Below are positions 25,039 to 33,224 of a DNA stretch of 41,816 bases, in pieces; the first letter of the stretch is position 1, and the number at the start of each line of letters is the position of its first letter. Below the pieces are notes generated by a model. That model ran no database searches, was not told where the DNA came from, and was given only the letters and a program-made list of their open reading frames with translations. The DNA comes from Bacteroidota bacterium (lineage in GTDB: Bacteria > Bacteroidota > Bacteroidia > UKL13-3), in NCBI GenBank assembly GCA_947453415.1, contig CANGGG010000022.1:1-41816 (forward strand). Reading direction: 5' to 3'. The position numbers and the translations under genes are program-made.

Positions 25039-27435
25039 ATGAAAAAAAATATATTATTCCTTTTGTTAATAGCCCTTTCAACAACTGCCTTTTCACAAAA
25101 GAAAAACCATACCTTAAGTGGTGAATTGAAAGATTCAAAAACTGGAGAAGAACTTGTAGGTGCTAGTGTATATGCCGAGGAATTAAAAACAGGAACTTTT
25201 ACCAATAGCTATGGTTTTTATTCTTTGAGTTTACCTACTGGGAAATATTCAATCGTTTTTTCATACATAGGATACGAAAGTATTAAGAAGATAGTAGATT
25301 TTTCAGCCGATCAAAAGCTAAAGATTGAATTGAAAGAATCGGATAAACAATTAAAAGAAGTAGCCATTAATTCTGATAAACCTACGGCAAAAAACGTAGA
25401 ACAAAATAAAATGAGTGTGGTGAAGTTGGATATCAAGGAAGTAAAGAAAATTCCTTTGTTATTAGGTGAGGTTGATATTATTAAAGCCATTCAACTTTTA
25501 CCTGGCGTACAAGCTGCTGGCGATGGAAGTTCAAATTTCATCGTTCGTGGTGGAAATATAGACCATAATTTAGTTTTACTAGACGAAGCGGTAGTTTATA
25601 ATCCTTCGCACGTATTGGGTTTCTTTTCAGTATTTAATGGTGATGCTATCAAGGATTTTGAAATATATAAAGGTGGTATTCCCGCACAATATGGCGGACG
25701 TTTGGCATCTGTTTTGGATGTGAGAATGAAAGATGGTAACTCTAAAAACTTTAGTGCCTCGGGTGGAATTGGTTTACTTTCATCACGCTTAACTTTAGAA
25801 GGACCCATTATAAAAAATAAATCGTCCTTTATGATTTCTAGCAGAAGAAGTTATTATGATATATTTTTTCCTTTAAGTTCTCAACTGGATGGAACTACAG
25901 CTTACTTTGGTGATTTAAATGTAAAACTAAATTACACTTTAAGTGATAAAGACAAAGTTTTCCTATCGGCATATTACGGACGAGATAAACTTGGAGTCGG
26001 AGGAATATTAGGTTTTGGATGGGGCAATTTTACTACAACTGCTCGTTGGAATCATATATTTAATAGCAAGCTTTTTGTAAATACCACTGTTGCTTTTAGC
26101 AGGTATGATTATAACTTTGATTTAAATATTGCTAAAAACTTAAACTTTACCAGAACCAATTATATCAATGACCTGAATTTAAAAATAGATGGGAATTATT
26201 TTATAACTCCTAAAAGCAGTTTAAAGTTTGGTACAAAACAAAATTATTATGTGTTTGAACCTGGAAACAGAACTCCAATAACAGTTGAATCAATTATTAG
26301 TGCTGCAAATTTACCAACAAAACGAGCTTTTGAACAAGATTATTATGCCAGTCATATATATAAATTTGGAAAAAGAGCCACCATTGAATATGGAGGGCGC
26401 GTTTCTATATTTTCAAATATTGGAGAAGGAAGAAGTATTAACTATTTAAATGGTTCACCAACTTTTATAGATAATGGTGCTATTAAGCAAAATAGTTTTG
26501 ATGTAAATAATCCTTATACCAATTATAGCTCTGGACAAATTTATAAAACCAATTACGGATTTGAACCACGAGTTAATTTTACTTATTTATTGAACTCAAG
26601 CAGTTCTATTAAAACTTCGTATAACAGAATGTTCCAATACATGCATTTAATTCAAAATGTAACTGCATCTATTGGACAAGAATTTTGGACTCCTTCCGAC
26701 AATTATATCAAACCACAAATGAGTGACCAAGTGGCATTTGGATATTTTAAAAATTTCAATGAAAACACCTTAGAATTTTCGGTTGAAGCATATTACAAAT
26801 GGATGAATAACACGGTGGAATTACGTGACGGTGCCGATATACAATTTAACGAAGCAATAGAAGGACAAGTTGTGGCAGGCCAAGGAAGAGCATATGGTTT
26901 AGAGTTTTTTTTAAGAAAACAAAAAGGAAAAACTACTGGATGGCTAAGTTATGCTTTATCTAAATCGGAACGACAAGCAGATAATATAAATAAAGGTGAT
27001 TGGTATTCATTTAGATTTGATAGAACCAATTATATTACCCTTGTAGTTTCGCAAGAAATAAGTAAAAGAGTAAGTGTAGGTGCTAGTTTTGTTTATGCAA
27101 CTGGCGAAGCATTTACTACTGCCACTAGCAGAACTACATTTTTTAACGACAAAAATCCAAGTATAATTTATGGTGCCAGAAATGGCGCTCGCTTTCCTGA
27201 TTACCACCGCTTAGATTTATCATTAACATTAAACCAAAAAAAGAAAGAAGCAAAACCGCTATGGTACTTCAAAAAACGTAATTTTGAAGGTAGTTGGGTG
27301 TTTTCATTATACAATGCATATGGCAGAGCAAATGCTTATTTCTTAGACTACAGCTCTAGAGACAATGTGCCAATAGTTAATAAATGGTACTTATTTACTT
27401 TTGTGCCTGCGGTAACTTATAACTTCAAATTCTAA
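25039..27435 (+). CDS. TonB-dependent receptor with carboxypeptidase-regulatory-like domain
   Basis: Outer-membrane active transporter powered by TonB. Order: signal peptide (residues 1-20), a carboxypeptidase-regulatory-like domain (about 24-105; DSKTGEELVGASVYAEE, IVFSYIGYES), a plug domain (about 120-230; LPGVQAAGDGSSNFIVRGG, VYNPSHVLGFFSVFN, YGGRLASVLDVRMKDG), then a 22-strand-type barrel finishing with the aromatic C-terminus TYNFKF needed for barrel assembly. The 798 residues are near the short end of Bacteroidota receptors and there is no SusC-specific length. The next gene is a DUF4249 lipoprotein whose ATG overlaps this stop by one base, a recurrent pairing in the phylum. Substrate unknown. 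Confidence 0.92.
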   Translation: MKKNILFLLLIALSTTAFSQKKNHTLSGELKDSKTGEELVGASVYAEELKTGTFTNSYGFYSLSLPTGKYSIVFSYIGYESIKKIVDFSADQKLKIELKESDKQLKEVAINSDKPTAKNVEQNKMSVVKLDIKEVKKIPLLLGEVDIIKAIQLLPGVQAAGDGSSNFIVRGGNIDHNLVLLDEAVVYNPSHVLGFFSVFNGDAIKDFEIYKGGIPAQYGGRLASVLDVRMKDGNSKNFSASGGIGLLSSRLTLEGPIIKNKSSFMISSRRSYYDIFFPLSSQLDGTTAYFGDLNVKLNYTLSDKDKVFLSAYYGRDKLGVGGILGFGWGNFTTTARWNHIFNSKLFVNTTVAFSRYDYNFDLNIAKNLNFTRTNYINDLNLKIDGNYFITPKSSLKFGTKQNYYVFEPGNRTPITVESIISAANLPTKRAFEQDYYASHIYKFGKRATIEYGGRVSIFSNIGEGRSINYLNGSPTFIDNGAIKQNSFDVNNPYTNYSSGQIYKTNYGFEPRVNFTYLLNSSSSIKTSYNRMFQYMHLIQNVTASIGQEFWTPSDNYIKPQMSDQVAFGYFKNFNENTLEFSVEAYYKWMNNTVELRDGADIQFNEAIEGQVVAGQGRAYGLEFFLRKQKGKTTGWLSYALSKSERQADNINKGDWYSFRFDRTNYITLVVSQEISKRVSVGASFVYATGEAFTTATSRTTFFNDKNPSIIYGARNGARFPDYHRLDLSLTLNQKKKEAKPLWYFKKRNFEGSWVFSLYNAYGRANAYFLDYSSRDNVPIVNKWYLFTFVPAVTYNFKF

Positions 27436-28259
27436 TGAATAAAACTAAAATGAAAACCATCAAAAATATTATAGCAGTTTTTGCATTTGTATTTGCTATT
27501 GCATCCTGCAAAGAAGAAATAAAATTAGATTTTCCCTCAAGCGAAAAAAAGCTTGTAGTAGAAGCCGAAATATCTACCGAAATGGATAGTTCGTATGTTA
27601 AATTGACCATGTCGGCCGATTATTACTCAACCGATCCTTATCCAAATGTGAGCAGTGCTACCGTAACTGTAAACGGGGTAAACTTTCCCTATGTTGGAAA
27701 CGGCATTTATAAAGCTCCATCACCTTATGCGGGCGATACAGGAACTGTATATAATTTAACTATTAACAATAATGGAAGTGTTTATACTGCTAAATCGTTG
27801 CTGGACCCAATGTTTAGAGTAGATTCTATTTTTCAGGTTTTCAAACCGGCTGAAGGCTTTTTTAAAGCTGGATATACAATTAACTACTTAGGTTTTGACG
27901 ATAGACCAAAAATCAAATATACTTTTTTTAAATTAGGTAAATTTGATACCATTCTTCAACGTGATTCTTTTGGCCAACAACGAATTTTATTCAATAGCGA
28001 TCAAACTCCAGTTGGTGTACAATATCCCTTTGAATTACCTTTTACCCGTTTGCAAAAAGGGGAAGAATCAATTCTGCTTTTCCGTTCTATTGATAAAAAC
28101 ATGAACGATTTTATTGAAGCATATAATACACAAACATCGGGTGCACCAGGTCCATTTAAAGTACCGCCAGCAAACTTACCTACCAATGTTGTAGGAGCAA
28201 ATGTAATTGGTTATTTTACCTGCTATGATGTGGTCAGAAAAAGATATAAAGTGAAGTAG
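27435..28259 (+). CDS. DUF4249 lipoprotein partner of the TonB receptor
   Basis: Exported lipoprotein of about 274 residues: signal peptide ending FAIASC (Cys25 from this start), then CKEEIKLDF and KLVVEAEIST, the opening strand pattern of DUF4249. The C-terminal half is beta-rich and ends in a GYFTCYDVVRKRYKVK segment. DUF4249 proteins accompany TonB receptors in Bacteroidota and probably act as surface partners, but no ligand is established. The ATG at 27435 overlaps the receptor stop (TAATG), suggesting translational coupling; an ATG at 27450 is an equally good signal-peptide start. The TAG stop leads directly into repeat sequence. Confidence 0.85.
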   Translation: MNKTKMKTIKNIIAVFAFVFAIASCKEEIKLDFPSSEKKLVVEAEISTEMDSSYVKLTMSADYYSTDPYPNVSSATVTVNGVNFPYVGNGIYKAPSPYAGDTGTVYNLTINNNGSVYTAKSLLDPMFRVDSIFQVFKPAEGFFKAGYTINYLGFDDRPKIKYTFFKLGKFDTILQRDSFGQQRILFNSDQTPVGVQYPFELPFTRLQKGEESILLFRSIDKNMNDFIEAYNTQTSGAPGPFKVPPANLPTNVVGANVIGYFTCYDVVRKRYKVK

Positions 28260-28303
28260 TTGTCAGTTGATAGTTGTCAGTTGAAAGACCATAGACGATA
28301 GAC
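28257..28303. repeat. AGTTGTCAGTTGA tandem followed by a CCATAG-type copy
   Basis: AGTTGTCAGTTGA occurs twice (28258-28270 and 28272-28284) starting at the A of the DUF4249 TAG stop codon. It is followed by GACCATAGACGATAGAC (28287-28303), related to the palindromic repeats at 11198 and 32867. The same AGTTGTCAGTTG word lies after the corA stop on the other strand (33205-33222). Confidence 0.7.
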
Positions 28304-28313
28304 AATATTTAAT

Positions 28314-28397
28314 AGTTGCCAAGTCCTTTAGGGAATTGCCACGTCCTTTAGGGAATTGCCACGTCCTTTAGGGAATTGCCACGTCCTTTAGGGCGTG
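28314..28397. repeat. Four tandem copies of a 20-bp unit with a CCTTTAGG core
   Basis: The unit ACGTCCTTTAGGGAATTGCC starts at 28321 (one variant base), 28341 and 28361, with a truncated fourth copy at 28381. Each contains the palindrome CCTTTAGG. The last copy closes as CCACG...CGTGG. It lies between the DUF4249 gene and the terminator shared with metH, and is non-coding. Confidence 0.9.
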
Positions 28398-28403
28398 GAT
28401 AGC

Positions 28404-28444
28404 AAAAAAAGCTGTTTTGAACAAATGTTCAAAGCAGCTTTTTT
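28404..28444. terminator. Bidirectional terminator between DUF4249 and metH genes
   Basis: AAGCTG plus TTTGAACA (28409-28423) pair with TGTTCAAA plus CAGCTT (28426-28440), with a T-G pair in between, flanked by an A-run on the left and a T-run on the right. It can end the plus-strand receptor operon and catch minus-strand metH transcripts. Confidence 0.88.
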
Positions 28445-28499
28445 ATTTTAAAAATACTTCAAAATTCTTTATTTTTTATTCAGTATTCGTGCTTCTAAT

Positions 28500-28531
28500 T
28501 TCGTTCCGATGTATCGGAATAATTTTTCGAA
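28500..28531. repeat. Dispersed palindromic repeat, copy 2 (TTCCGAT core)
   Basis: The core TTCCGATGTATCGGAA (28504-28519) is palindromic apart from the two central bases. With its TTCGAA flank it matches the inverse complement of 1638-1669 almost base for base. It lies downstream of the C-terminal metH gene. Confidence 0.75.
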
Positions 28532-28536
28532 TTTAA

Positions 28537-28606
28537 TTTGAATAACCGTCTGACACCTTGCCAACGCAAACCTTTGCGCAATCGTCTGACGGTATGTTAT
28601 TCGAAT
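28537..28606. repeat. Nested inverted repeat at the metH 3' end
   Basis: Outer arms GAATAACCGTC and GACGG(TATG)TTATTC pair with a small bulge; an inner CGCAAACCTTTGCG is a perfect inverted repeat; GTCTGAC occurs in both halves. The right arm touches the metH stop codon. Probably folds as a cruciform or transcript-end hairpin. Confidence 0.6.
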
Positions 28607-31300
28607 TTAGTTATCATAACCCAAATTAGGAGCTAACCATTTTTCAACGTAATCAATGCTTACATTTTTACGTTTGGCATATTCTTCTACTTGGTCTTTT
28701 TGAATTTTACCAACTGCAAAATATTTGCTTGCATCGTTCGCAAAATAAAATCCACTTACTGCCGATGCTGGATACATGGCAAAGTTTTCAGTTAATATAA
28801 TTCCTGCATTTTCTTCCGCATGTAACACATCAAATAACTTACGTTTTTCGGTATGATCAGGACAAGCGGGATAGCCTGGAGCGGGACGAATACTGTTGTA
28901 TTTTTCACGGATAATTTCATCATCGGTCAATTGCTCATTTGGAGCAAAACCCCAATATTCAGTTCTTACCAATTCATGCATTTTTTCGGCAAAAGCTTCT
29001 GCCAATCTATCAGCAATGGCTTTAATCATAATGCTGTTATAATCGTCATGGTCTTTTTCAAAAGCTTCTACCAATGGCTCAATTCCAATACCCGCAGTAA
29101 CTGCAAACATTCCTATAAAATCTTGCTTTCCACTTTCTTTTGGTGCCACAAAATCTGCTAAACATAAATAAGGTTGTCCATCGGCTTTTTCCCCTTGCTG
29201 TCTTAAAAAATTAAATTTTACTTCATTGCCTTCGAATTTCGAATTTTCTTTTTCGAATTTTATCATTACATCATCCCCTACTGAATTTGCTTCATAAAAA
29301 CCTATTACTCCACGTGCCGTTAACAATTTTTCATTGATTACTTTATCCAACATTTTGTTAGCATCAATGAATAATTTTTTTGATTCAACTCCTACTATTT
29401 CATCATCAAAAATAGCTGGATAACGGCCAACCAATTCCCAAGTTAAAAAGAAAGGTGTCCAATCTATTCTTTGGCGTAATTCTTCTAACGGGAAATTATC
29501 AAATACTTTTGTGCCTAAAAACTTTGGTGCTACAATATTGTCAAAATTTACCGGAATTTTATTGGCTCTGGCTTTTGTTAAATCAACCGAATTCTTGTCT
29601 TTTTTACGGTTTTTATAGTCAATTCTAAACTGTTCGTATTCGTCTTTAAATTTCTTTTCAGAAGCCTCACGTTGGTCAGGACTAATTAAGCTTGCTGCTA
29701 CTGGCACACTTTTACTCGCATCTAACACATGTACCACGGGTCCGCTATAAACTGGATCTATTTTAACGGCAGTATGCGCTCGGCTTGTAGTAGCTCCGCC
29801 AATTAACAAAGGAATTTTCATTCCTAAACGTTCCATTTCTTTAGCTACATGCACCATTTCGTCTAAGCTAGGCGTAATCAATCCACTTAAACCAATCACA
29901 TCCACGTTTTCCCTAATGGCTACTTCTAATATTTTTTCTGCAGGAACCATTACACCAATATCTATAATTTCATAGTTATTACATGCCAAAACTACACCCA
30001 CAATATTTTTTCCAATATCATGCACATCTCCTTTAACCGTTGCCATTAATATGCGGCCTTGGTTGGTAGTCATGTTTCCATTTTTACGTTTTTCTTCTTC
30101 CATATATGGCATCAAAACGGCTACGGCTTTTTTCATAACACGTGCACTTTTTACTACCTGCGGCAAAAACATTTTTCCCAATCCAAATAAATCACCCACC
30201 ACATTCATACCGGCCATTAGCGGACCTTCAATAACTTGTAAAGGTCTATCATATTGCAACCTGGCTTCTTCTGTATCGGCTTCTACAAATTCAACAATTC
30301 CTTTTATTAACGCATGACTCAAACGCTCTTCCACAGTTCCTTTGCGCCATTCTTCGTCTATAATATTTTCTTTGCCTTTACCTTTTACTCGTTCTGCTAA
30401 TTCTAGCAATCTTTCAGTAGCATCATCCCTCCTATCCAACAAAACATCTTCTACATGTTCCAATAATTCTTTGTCAATTTCGCTGTAAACTTCCAACTGA
30501 CTTGGGTTTACAATTCCCATATCCATTCCGTGATTAATGGCATGAAACAAAAATGCGGAGTGCATGGCTTCACGTACCTTATCATTTCCCCTGAACGAGA
30601 ACGAAACATTTGAAACACCTCCACTAATTTTTGCTCCAGGCAAATTTTCCTTGATCCATTTTGTACCATTAAAAAAATCTAACGCATTTTTTCTATGCTC
30701 TTCCATGCCGGTGGCAACAGGAAAAACATTTGGATCAAAAATAATATCACCAGCAGGGAAATGAACTTTTTCAGTTAAAATTCGATAGGCGCGTTCCGCA
30801 ATTTCTATTCTGCGTTCGTAGTTATCAGCTTGTCCTTGTTCATCAAAAAGCATCACAATAACTGCAGCTCCAAAACGTTTTACAATTTTAGCCTGACGAA
30901 TAAATTCTTCTTCTCCACCTTTCATAGAAATAGAATTTACCACGCACTTACCTTGCACGCATTTTAAACCAGCTTCTATAATTTCCCATTTCGAAGAATC
31001 AATCATAATTGGAACACGTGAAATATCGGGTTCCGATGCAATTAAATTCAAGAAGCGAACCATTGATTCTTCACCATCTATCATTCCCTCATCCATGTTG
31101 ATATCGATGATTTGCGCACCGCCTTCTACCTGCTGACGAGCAACAGCTAAGGCTTCTTCAAAATTTCCTTCACGAATTAATCGCAAGAACATTTTTGAAC
31201 CTGTTACATTGGTTCGCTCACCCACATTTACAAAATTGGTTTCTTTTGTAATCACTAATGGCTCTAAGCCCGAAAGGCGTAATGTATAATCTTTATTCAT
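28607..31300 (-). CDS. metH: Methionine synthase, pterin/cobalamin/reactivation half
   Basis: C-terminal three domains of cobalamin-dependent methionine synthase as a separate 897-residue protein. Pterin (methyltetrahydrofolate) domain about 1-320, starting [13 protein letters not shown]12-binding region about 330-560 with [11 protein letters not shown] carrying the cobalt-ligating His427 and the [15 protein letters not shown] segment; AdoMet reactivation domain about 600-897 with [15 protein letters not shown] and the closing [11 protein letters not shown]. All diagnostic motifs are intact. The homocysteine domain is encoded by the separate gene at 31856-32854, with a four-helix-bundle gene between. 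A TTCGAATTT-rich stretch at 29233-29265 encodes [13 protein letters not shown], where homologues differ. A hairpin-rich 3' region follows. Confidence 0.95.
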   Translation of the reverse strand: MNKDYTLRLSGLEPLVITKETNFVNVGERTNVTGSKMFLRLIREGNFEEALAVARQQVEGGAQIIDINMDEGMIDGEESMVRFLNLIASEPDISRVPIMIDSSKWEIIEAGLKCVQGKCVVNSISMKGGEEEFIRQAKIVKRFGAAVIVMLFDEQGQADNYERRIEIAERAYRILTEKVHFPAGDIIFDPNVFPVATGMEEHRKNALDFFNGTKWIKENLPGAKISGGVSNVSFSFRGNDKVREAMHSAFLFHAINHGMDMGIVNPSQLEVYSEIDKELLEHVEDVLLDRRDDATERLLELAERVKGKGKENIIDEEWRKGTVEERLSHALIKGIVEFVEADTEEARLQYDRPLQVIEGPLMAGMNVVGDLFGLGKMFLPQVVKSARVMKKAVAVLMPYMEEEKRKNGNMTTNQGRILMATVKGDVHDIGKNIVGVVLACNNYEIIDIGVMVPAEKILEVAIRENVDVIGLSGLITPSLDEMVHVAKEMERLGMKIPLLIGGATTSRAHTAVKIDPVYSGPVVHVLDASKSVPVAASLISPDQREASEKKFKDEYEQFRIDYKNRKKDKNSVDLTKARANKIPVNFDNIVAPKFLGTKVFDNFPLEELRQRIDWTPFFLTWELVGRYPAIFDDEIVGVESKKLFIDANKMLDKVINEKLLTARGVIGFYEANSVGDDVMIKFEKENSKFEGNEVKFNFLRQQGEKADGQPYLCLADFVAPKESGKQDFIGMFAVTAGIGIEPLVEAFEKDHDDYNSIMIKAIADRLAEAFAEKMHELVRTEYWGFAPNEQLTDDEIIREKYNSIRPAPGYPACPDHTEKRKLFDVLHAEENAGIILTENFAMYPASAVSGFYFANDASKYFAVGKIQKDQVEEYAKRKNVSIDYVEKWLAPNLGYDN

Positions 31301-31310
31301 TTTTGTTTAT

Positions 31311-31358
31311 CAGCTACTGGCAACTGGCAACTAGCTAATTGCTAGAGGTCAATGGCCA
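31311..31358. repeat. CTGGCAACT/CTAG-rich tract left of the four-helix-bundle gene
   Basis: A periodic sequence made of CTGGCAACTGGCAACTAG and GCTAATTGCTAGAGG, ending in CAATGGCCA (31350-31358). That 9-mer is the exact inverse complement of TGGCCATTG at 31756-31764 on the other side of the gene. Confidence 0.7.
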
Positions 31359-31366
31359 AAGGCTCT

Positions 31367-31729
31367 TTATTTATTGTCTTGTTTAATTTTCAAAATCAAA
31401 TTGTTTGTCTGTTTTTGAATTTTATTTATTTCATTAATTATTGGCATTACAGTTTCTTCATTTGTGAAACCTATTTCTATGCACAACAATAGTTGCGTTT
31501 CTAATTCAAAGGAAGAACCAATTGCTATTTCTAAAAATCTTTTAAATTCTATATCACTATTTCTACTTGTACCTTCTGCAATATTAGAAGGTATAGAAAT
31601 AGCAGCCCTGCACATTTGAGAAATCAATCCAAATTTTTCTTCTTTTGGCATACACAATGTAAATTGATAAATTTGTTTTACTAATTTCATGCTATCATTC
31701 CAAATCTCGTATTTTTTAAAGTCTCTCAT
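31367..31729 (-). CDS. Four-helix-bundle protein (S23 / 23S rRNA intervening-sequence family)
   Basis: A 120-residue helical protein of the S23 family, first known as an open frame within intervening sequences of some bacterial 23S rRNA genes and structurally like the Avd accessory protein of diversity-generating retroelements. Seen: FKKYEIWNDSMKLVKQIYQF, GLISQMCRAAISIPSNIAEG, the SSFELETQLLLCIEIGF segment. The biochemical role is unknown. I chose the ATG at 31729; an upstream ATG (31762) would add 11 residues encoded purely by the flanking repeat. It sits between the two metH halves in the same direction and is bracketed by CTAG-rich repeats. No reverse transcriptase or rRNA gene is nearby. 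Confidence 0.88.
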   Translation of the reverse strand: MRDFKKYEIWNDSMKLVKQIYQFTLCMPKEEKFGLISQMCRAAISIPSNIAEGTSRNSDIEFKRFLEIAIGSSFELETQLLLCIEIGFTNEETVMPIINEINKIQKQTNNLILKIKQDNK

Positions 31730-31736
31730 CTTTTTT

Positions 31737-31764
31737 GCTTCTAGCTTCTGGCATCTGGCCATTG
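31737..31764. repeat. CTAG-rich tract at the start of the four-helix-bundle gene
   Basis: GCTTCTAGCTTCTGGCATC followed by TGGCCATTG (31756-31764), the inverted partner of 31350-31358. It supplies the spurious upstream start codon of the neighbouring gene. Confidence 0.65.
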
Positions 31765-31817
31765 TTAATTTTAAAATATTTTATTGCTTGTTGATACTGT
31801 TAGTAATCGAAAGTTAA

Positions 31818-31870
31818 CTGCTAAAAACTAGTTGCTAGAGGCTAGTTGCCAGAAGCTAGAGGCCAGAAGC
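31818..31870. repeat. CTAG-rich tract overlapping the end of the homocysteine-domain metH gene
   Basis: Periodic CTAGTTGCTAGAGG and CCAGAAGCTAGAGG units. The TAG stop (31856-31858 on the minus strand) and the last four codons (Ala-Ser-Gly-Leu) of the upstream gene are made of this repeat. Confidence 0.7.
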
Positions 31871-32854
31871 AATTACTCTCGGTTCATAACCAGCAGCCAT
31901 ATCAGCAATTGCCTTAATATGATCAGGAGTTGTTCCGCAACAGCCGCCTAATATATTTACCAATCCTTCTTTACAAAACTCTTCTACTTGTTTGGCCATT
32001 GCTGCAGGACTTTCATCGTATTGACCAAATTCATTAGGCAGTCCAGCATTTGGATAAGCACTTACAAAAAATGGTGAATGCGTTGCCATTACTTGCAAAT
32101 ACGGACGCAAAGCACTTGCCCCCAAAGCACAGTTTAAACCTATGCTCATTAAAGGTGCATGTTGCATACTAATTAAAAATGCTTCTGTTGTTTGTCCTGA
32201 TAATGTTCTACCAGAAGCATCAGTAATCGTTCCCGAAATCATTACTGGATAATGTTTTCCAATTTCTTCAAAAACTTCATCTACTGCATATAATGCTGCC
32301 TTGGCATTTAACGTATCAAATATGGTTTCTATCAATAAAATATCAACGCCACCTTCAATTAATTTGATGGCTTGTTGCTTATATGCTTTTACTAATTCGT
32401 CAAAAGTAGTAGCTCTATAACCAGGATCATTCACATCAGGACTGATAGATAATGTTCTGTTAGTTGGTCCCATTGCACCAGCTACAAACCTAGGTTTATG
32501 CGGTTCCTTAGCTGTCATTTCATCGGCTACTTCACGCGCTATTTTTGCAGAATAAAAGTTAATATCATCTACCAAATGTTCCAAATGATAATCAGCTTGC
32601 GCAATAGTTGTTCCACTAAAAGTATTGGTTTCAACAATATCGGCACCAGCTTCAAAATATAAACGGTGAATGCCTTTAATAATTTCAGGGCGTGTAATTG
32701 ACAATAAATCATTGTTCCCTTTTAACGGATATGTGTGATTAGCCAAAGCTTCATTTCTAAAATCTACTTCTTCCAATTTGTGACGTTGAATCATGGTACC
32801 CATCGCACCGTCCAAAATCACAATTCTTTGTTTTAATATATCGTATATGTTCAT
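31856..32854 (-). CDS. metH: Methionine synthase, homocysteine-binding half
   Basis: Zinc-dependent homocysteine methyltransferase domain of MetH as a separate 332-residue protein; it receives the methyl group from methylcobalamin on the partner protein. Seen: [11 protein letters not shown] at the N-terminus, [44 protein letters not shown], and the three zinc ligands Cys242 (GLNCALGA) and Cys305-Cys306 ([12 protein letters not shown]). I chose the ATG at 32854; in-frame codons further upstream lie in palindromic repeat and encode a non-homologous tail. A SAM-I riboswitch precedes it on the same transcript. The split of MetH between domains 1 and 2 is known in other Bacteroidota. Confidence 0.94.
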   Translation of the reverse strand: MNIYDILKQRIVILDGAMGTMIQRHKLEEVDFRNEALANHTYPLKGNNDLLSITRPEIIKGIHRLYFEAGADIVETNTFSGTTIAQADYHLEHLVDDINFYSAKIAREVADEMTAKEPHKPRFVAGAMGPTNRTLSISPDVNDPGYRATTFDELVKAYKQQAIKLIEGGVDILLIETIFDTLNAKAALYAVDEVFEEIGKHYPVMISGTITDASGRTLSGQTTEAFLISMQHAPLMSIGLNCALGASALRPYLQVMATHSPFFVSAYPNAGLPNEFGQYDESPAAMAKQVEEFCKEGLVNILGGCCGTTPDHIKAIADMAAGYEPRVIASGL

Positions 32855-32866
32855 TTTTTTTATAAT

Positions 32867-32930
32867 GTCCATAGTCCATAGTCGATTGACCATAGGTTAA
32901 TAAATTCAAAAGCCATGGACTATGGTCTAT
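32867..32930. repeat. CCATAG/CTATGG hairpin between riboswitch and metH start codon
   Basis: CCATAGTCCAT (32869-32879) and ATGGACTATGG (32915-32925) are exact 11-bp inverted repeats; GACCATAG/CTATGGTC form a further pair. It is the same repeat family as at 11198-11251 and 28287-28303. The stem ends about a dozen bases before the ATG at 32854 on the minus-strand transcript. Confidence 0.8.
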
Positions 32931-33001
32931 TAGCTATTGACTTTTCCAGTAAATTTTTCCGATTGTGTGTTTGACAGCAACGCAATTGCATAGCATTCAT
33001 T

Positions 33002-33106
33002 CACTTATCAGTTCTCTCCAATTGAGATAGGTGTTGGCACTCCGCTACAAAGTAGTTTTTGCCAAGACATCATAGGGCCTATTCCCTCCGTCTTTCTGGA
33101 TAAGTG
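33002..33106 (-). ncRNA. SAM-I (S-box) riboswitch
   Basis: Read on the minus strand the sequence shows the S-box consensus in order: CACTTATC opening P1, AGAAAGACGGAGGGA, TAGGCCCTATGA, TTGGCAAAA, GTGCCAACACC, and GATAAGTG closing P1 with the first arm (8 bp). These conserved blocks form the SAM pocket and the pseudoknot of SAM-I. It lies 147 bases upstream of the homocysteine-domain metH gene and should lower its expression when S-adenosylmethionine is plentiful. A -7 box is placed so that transcription would start at or just before P1. No T-tailed terminator follows, so the switch may act on translation start. Confidence 0.92.
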
Positions 33107-33109
33107 GGG

Positions 33110-33117
33110 CAAATATA
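33110..33117 (-). promoter_or_regulatory. Promoter -7 box TATATTTG for the SAM riboswitch-metH transcript
   Basis: Exact TAnnTTTG match on the minus strand, four bases from the first arm of riboswitch P1, so RNA synthesis would begin at the riboswitch itself. A T-rich -33 region lies about 17 bases upstream. The remaining bases 33118-33204 are AT-rich, with loose TAGTTGATAGG-type repeats and no gene. Confidence 0.65.
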
Positions 33118-33204
33118 AAAAAGTATGTGATTTAAAAAAATTCTTTTATAGTTGATAGGTTAATTGAGTTATAAGTTGATTGCGTAAACATATCAAAATA
33201 TCAA

Positions 33205-33222
33205 ACTGACAACTGACAACTA
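33205..33222. repeat. AGTTGTCAGTTGTCAGT repeat after the corA stop codon
   Basis: ACTGACAACTGACAACTA on the plus strand is two copies of ACTGACA; on the minus strand it starts two bases after the TAG stop of corA. Same word as at 28258-28284. Confidence 0.65.
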
Positions 33223-33224
33223 CC

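Noticed and set aside
28314-28397. CRISPR array
   Set aside because: The 20-bp units are directly tandem without unique spacers, and no cas genes are present.
31367-31729. Diversity-generating retroelement suggested by the Avd-like S23 fold
   Set aside because: No reverse transcriptase, template repeat or variable-repeat target is seen in the window.
31730-31762. N-terminal extension of the four-helix-bundle protein
   Set aside because: The 11 extra codons are made entirely of the flanking CTAG-type repeat; the family sequence begins at the ATG at 31729.
28607-32854. Split metH read as a recent gene break
   Set aside because: Both halves end cleanly at a domain boundary with complete motifs, and a MetH split at this boundary is known in other Bacteroidota; only the S23 insert is notable.
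32855-32893. N-terminal extension of the homocysteine-domain MetH protein
   Set aside because: The extra codons come from the palindromic repeat and do not resemble MetH; the conserved domain begins right after the ATG at 32854.
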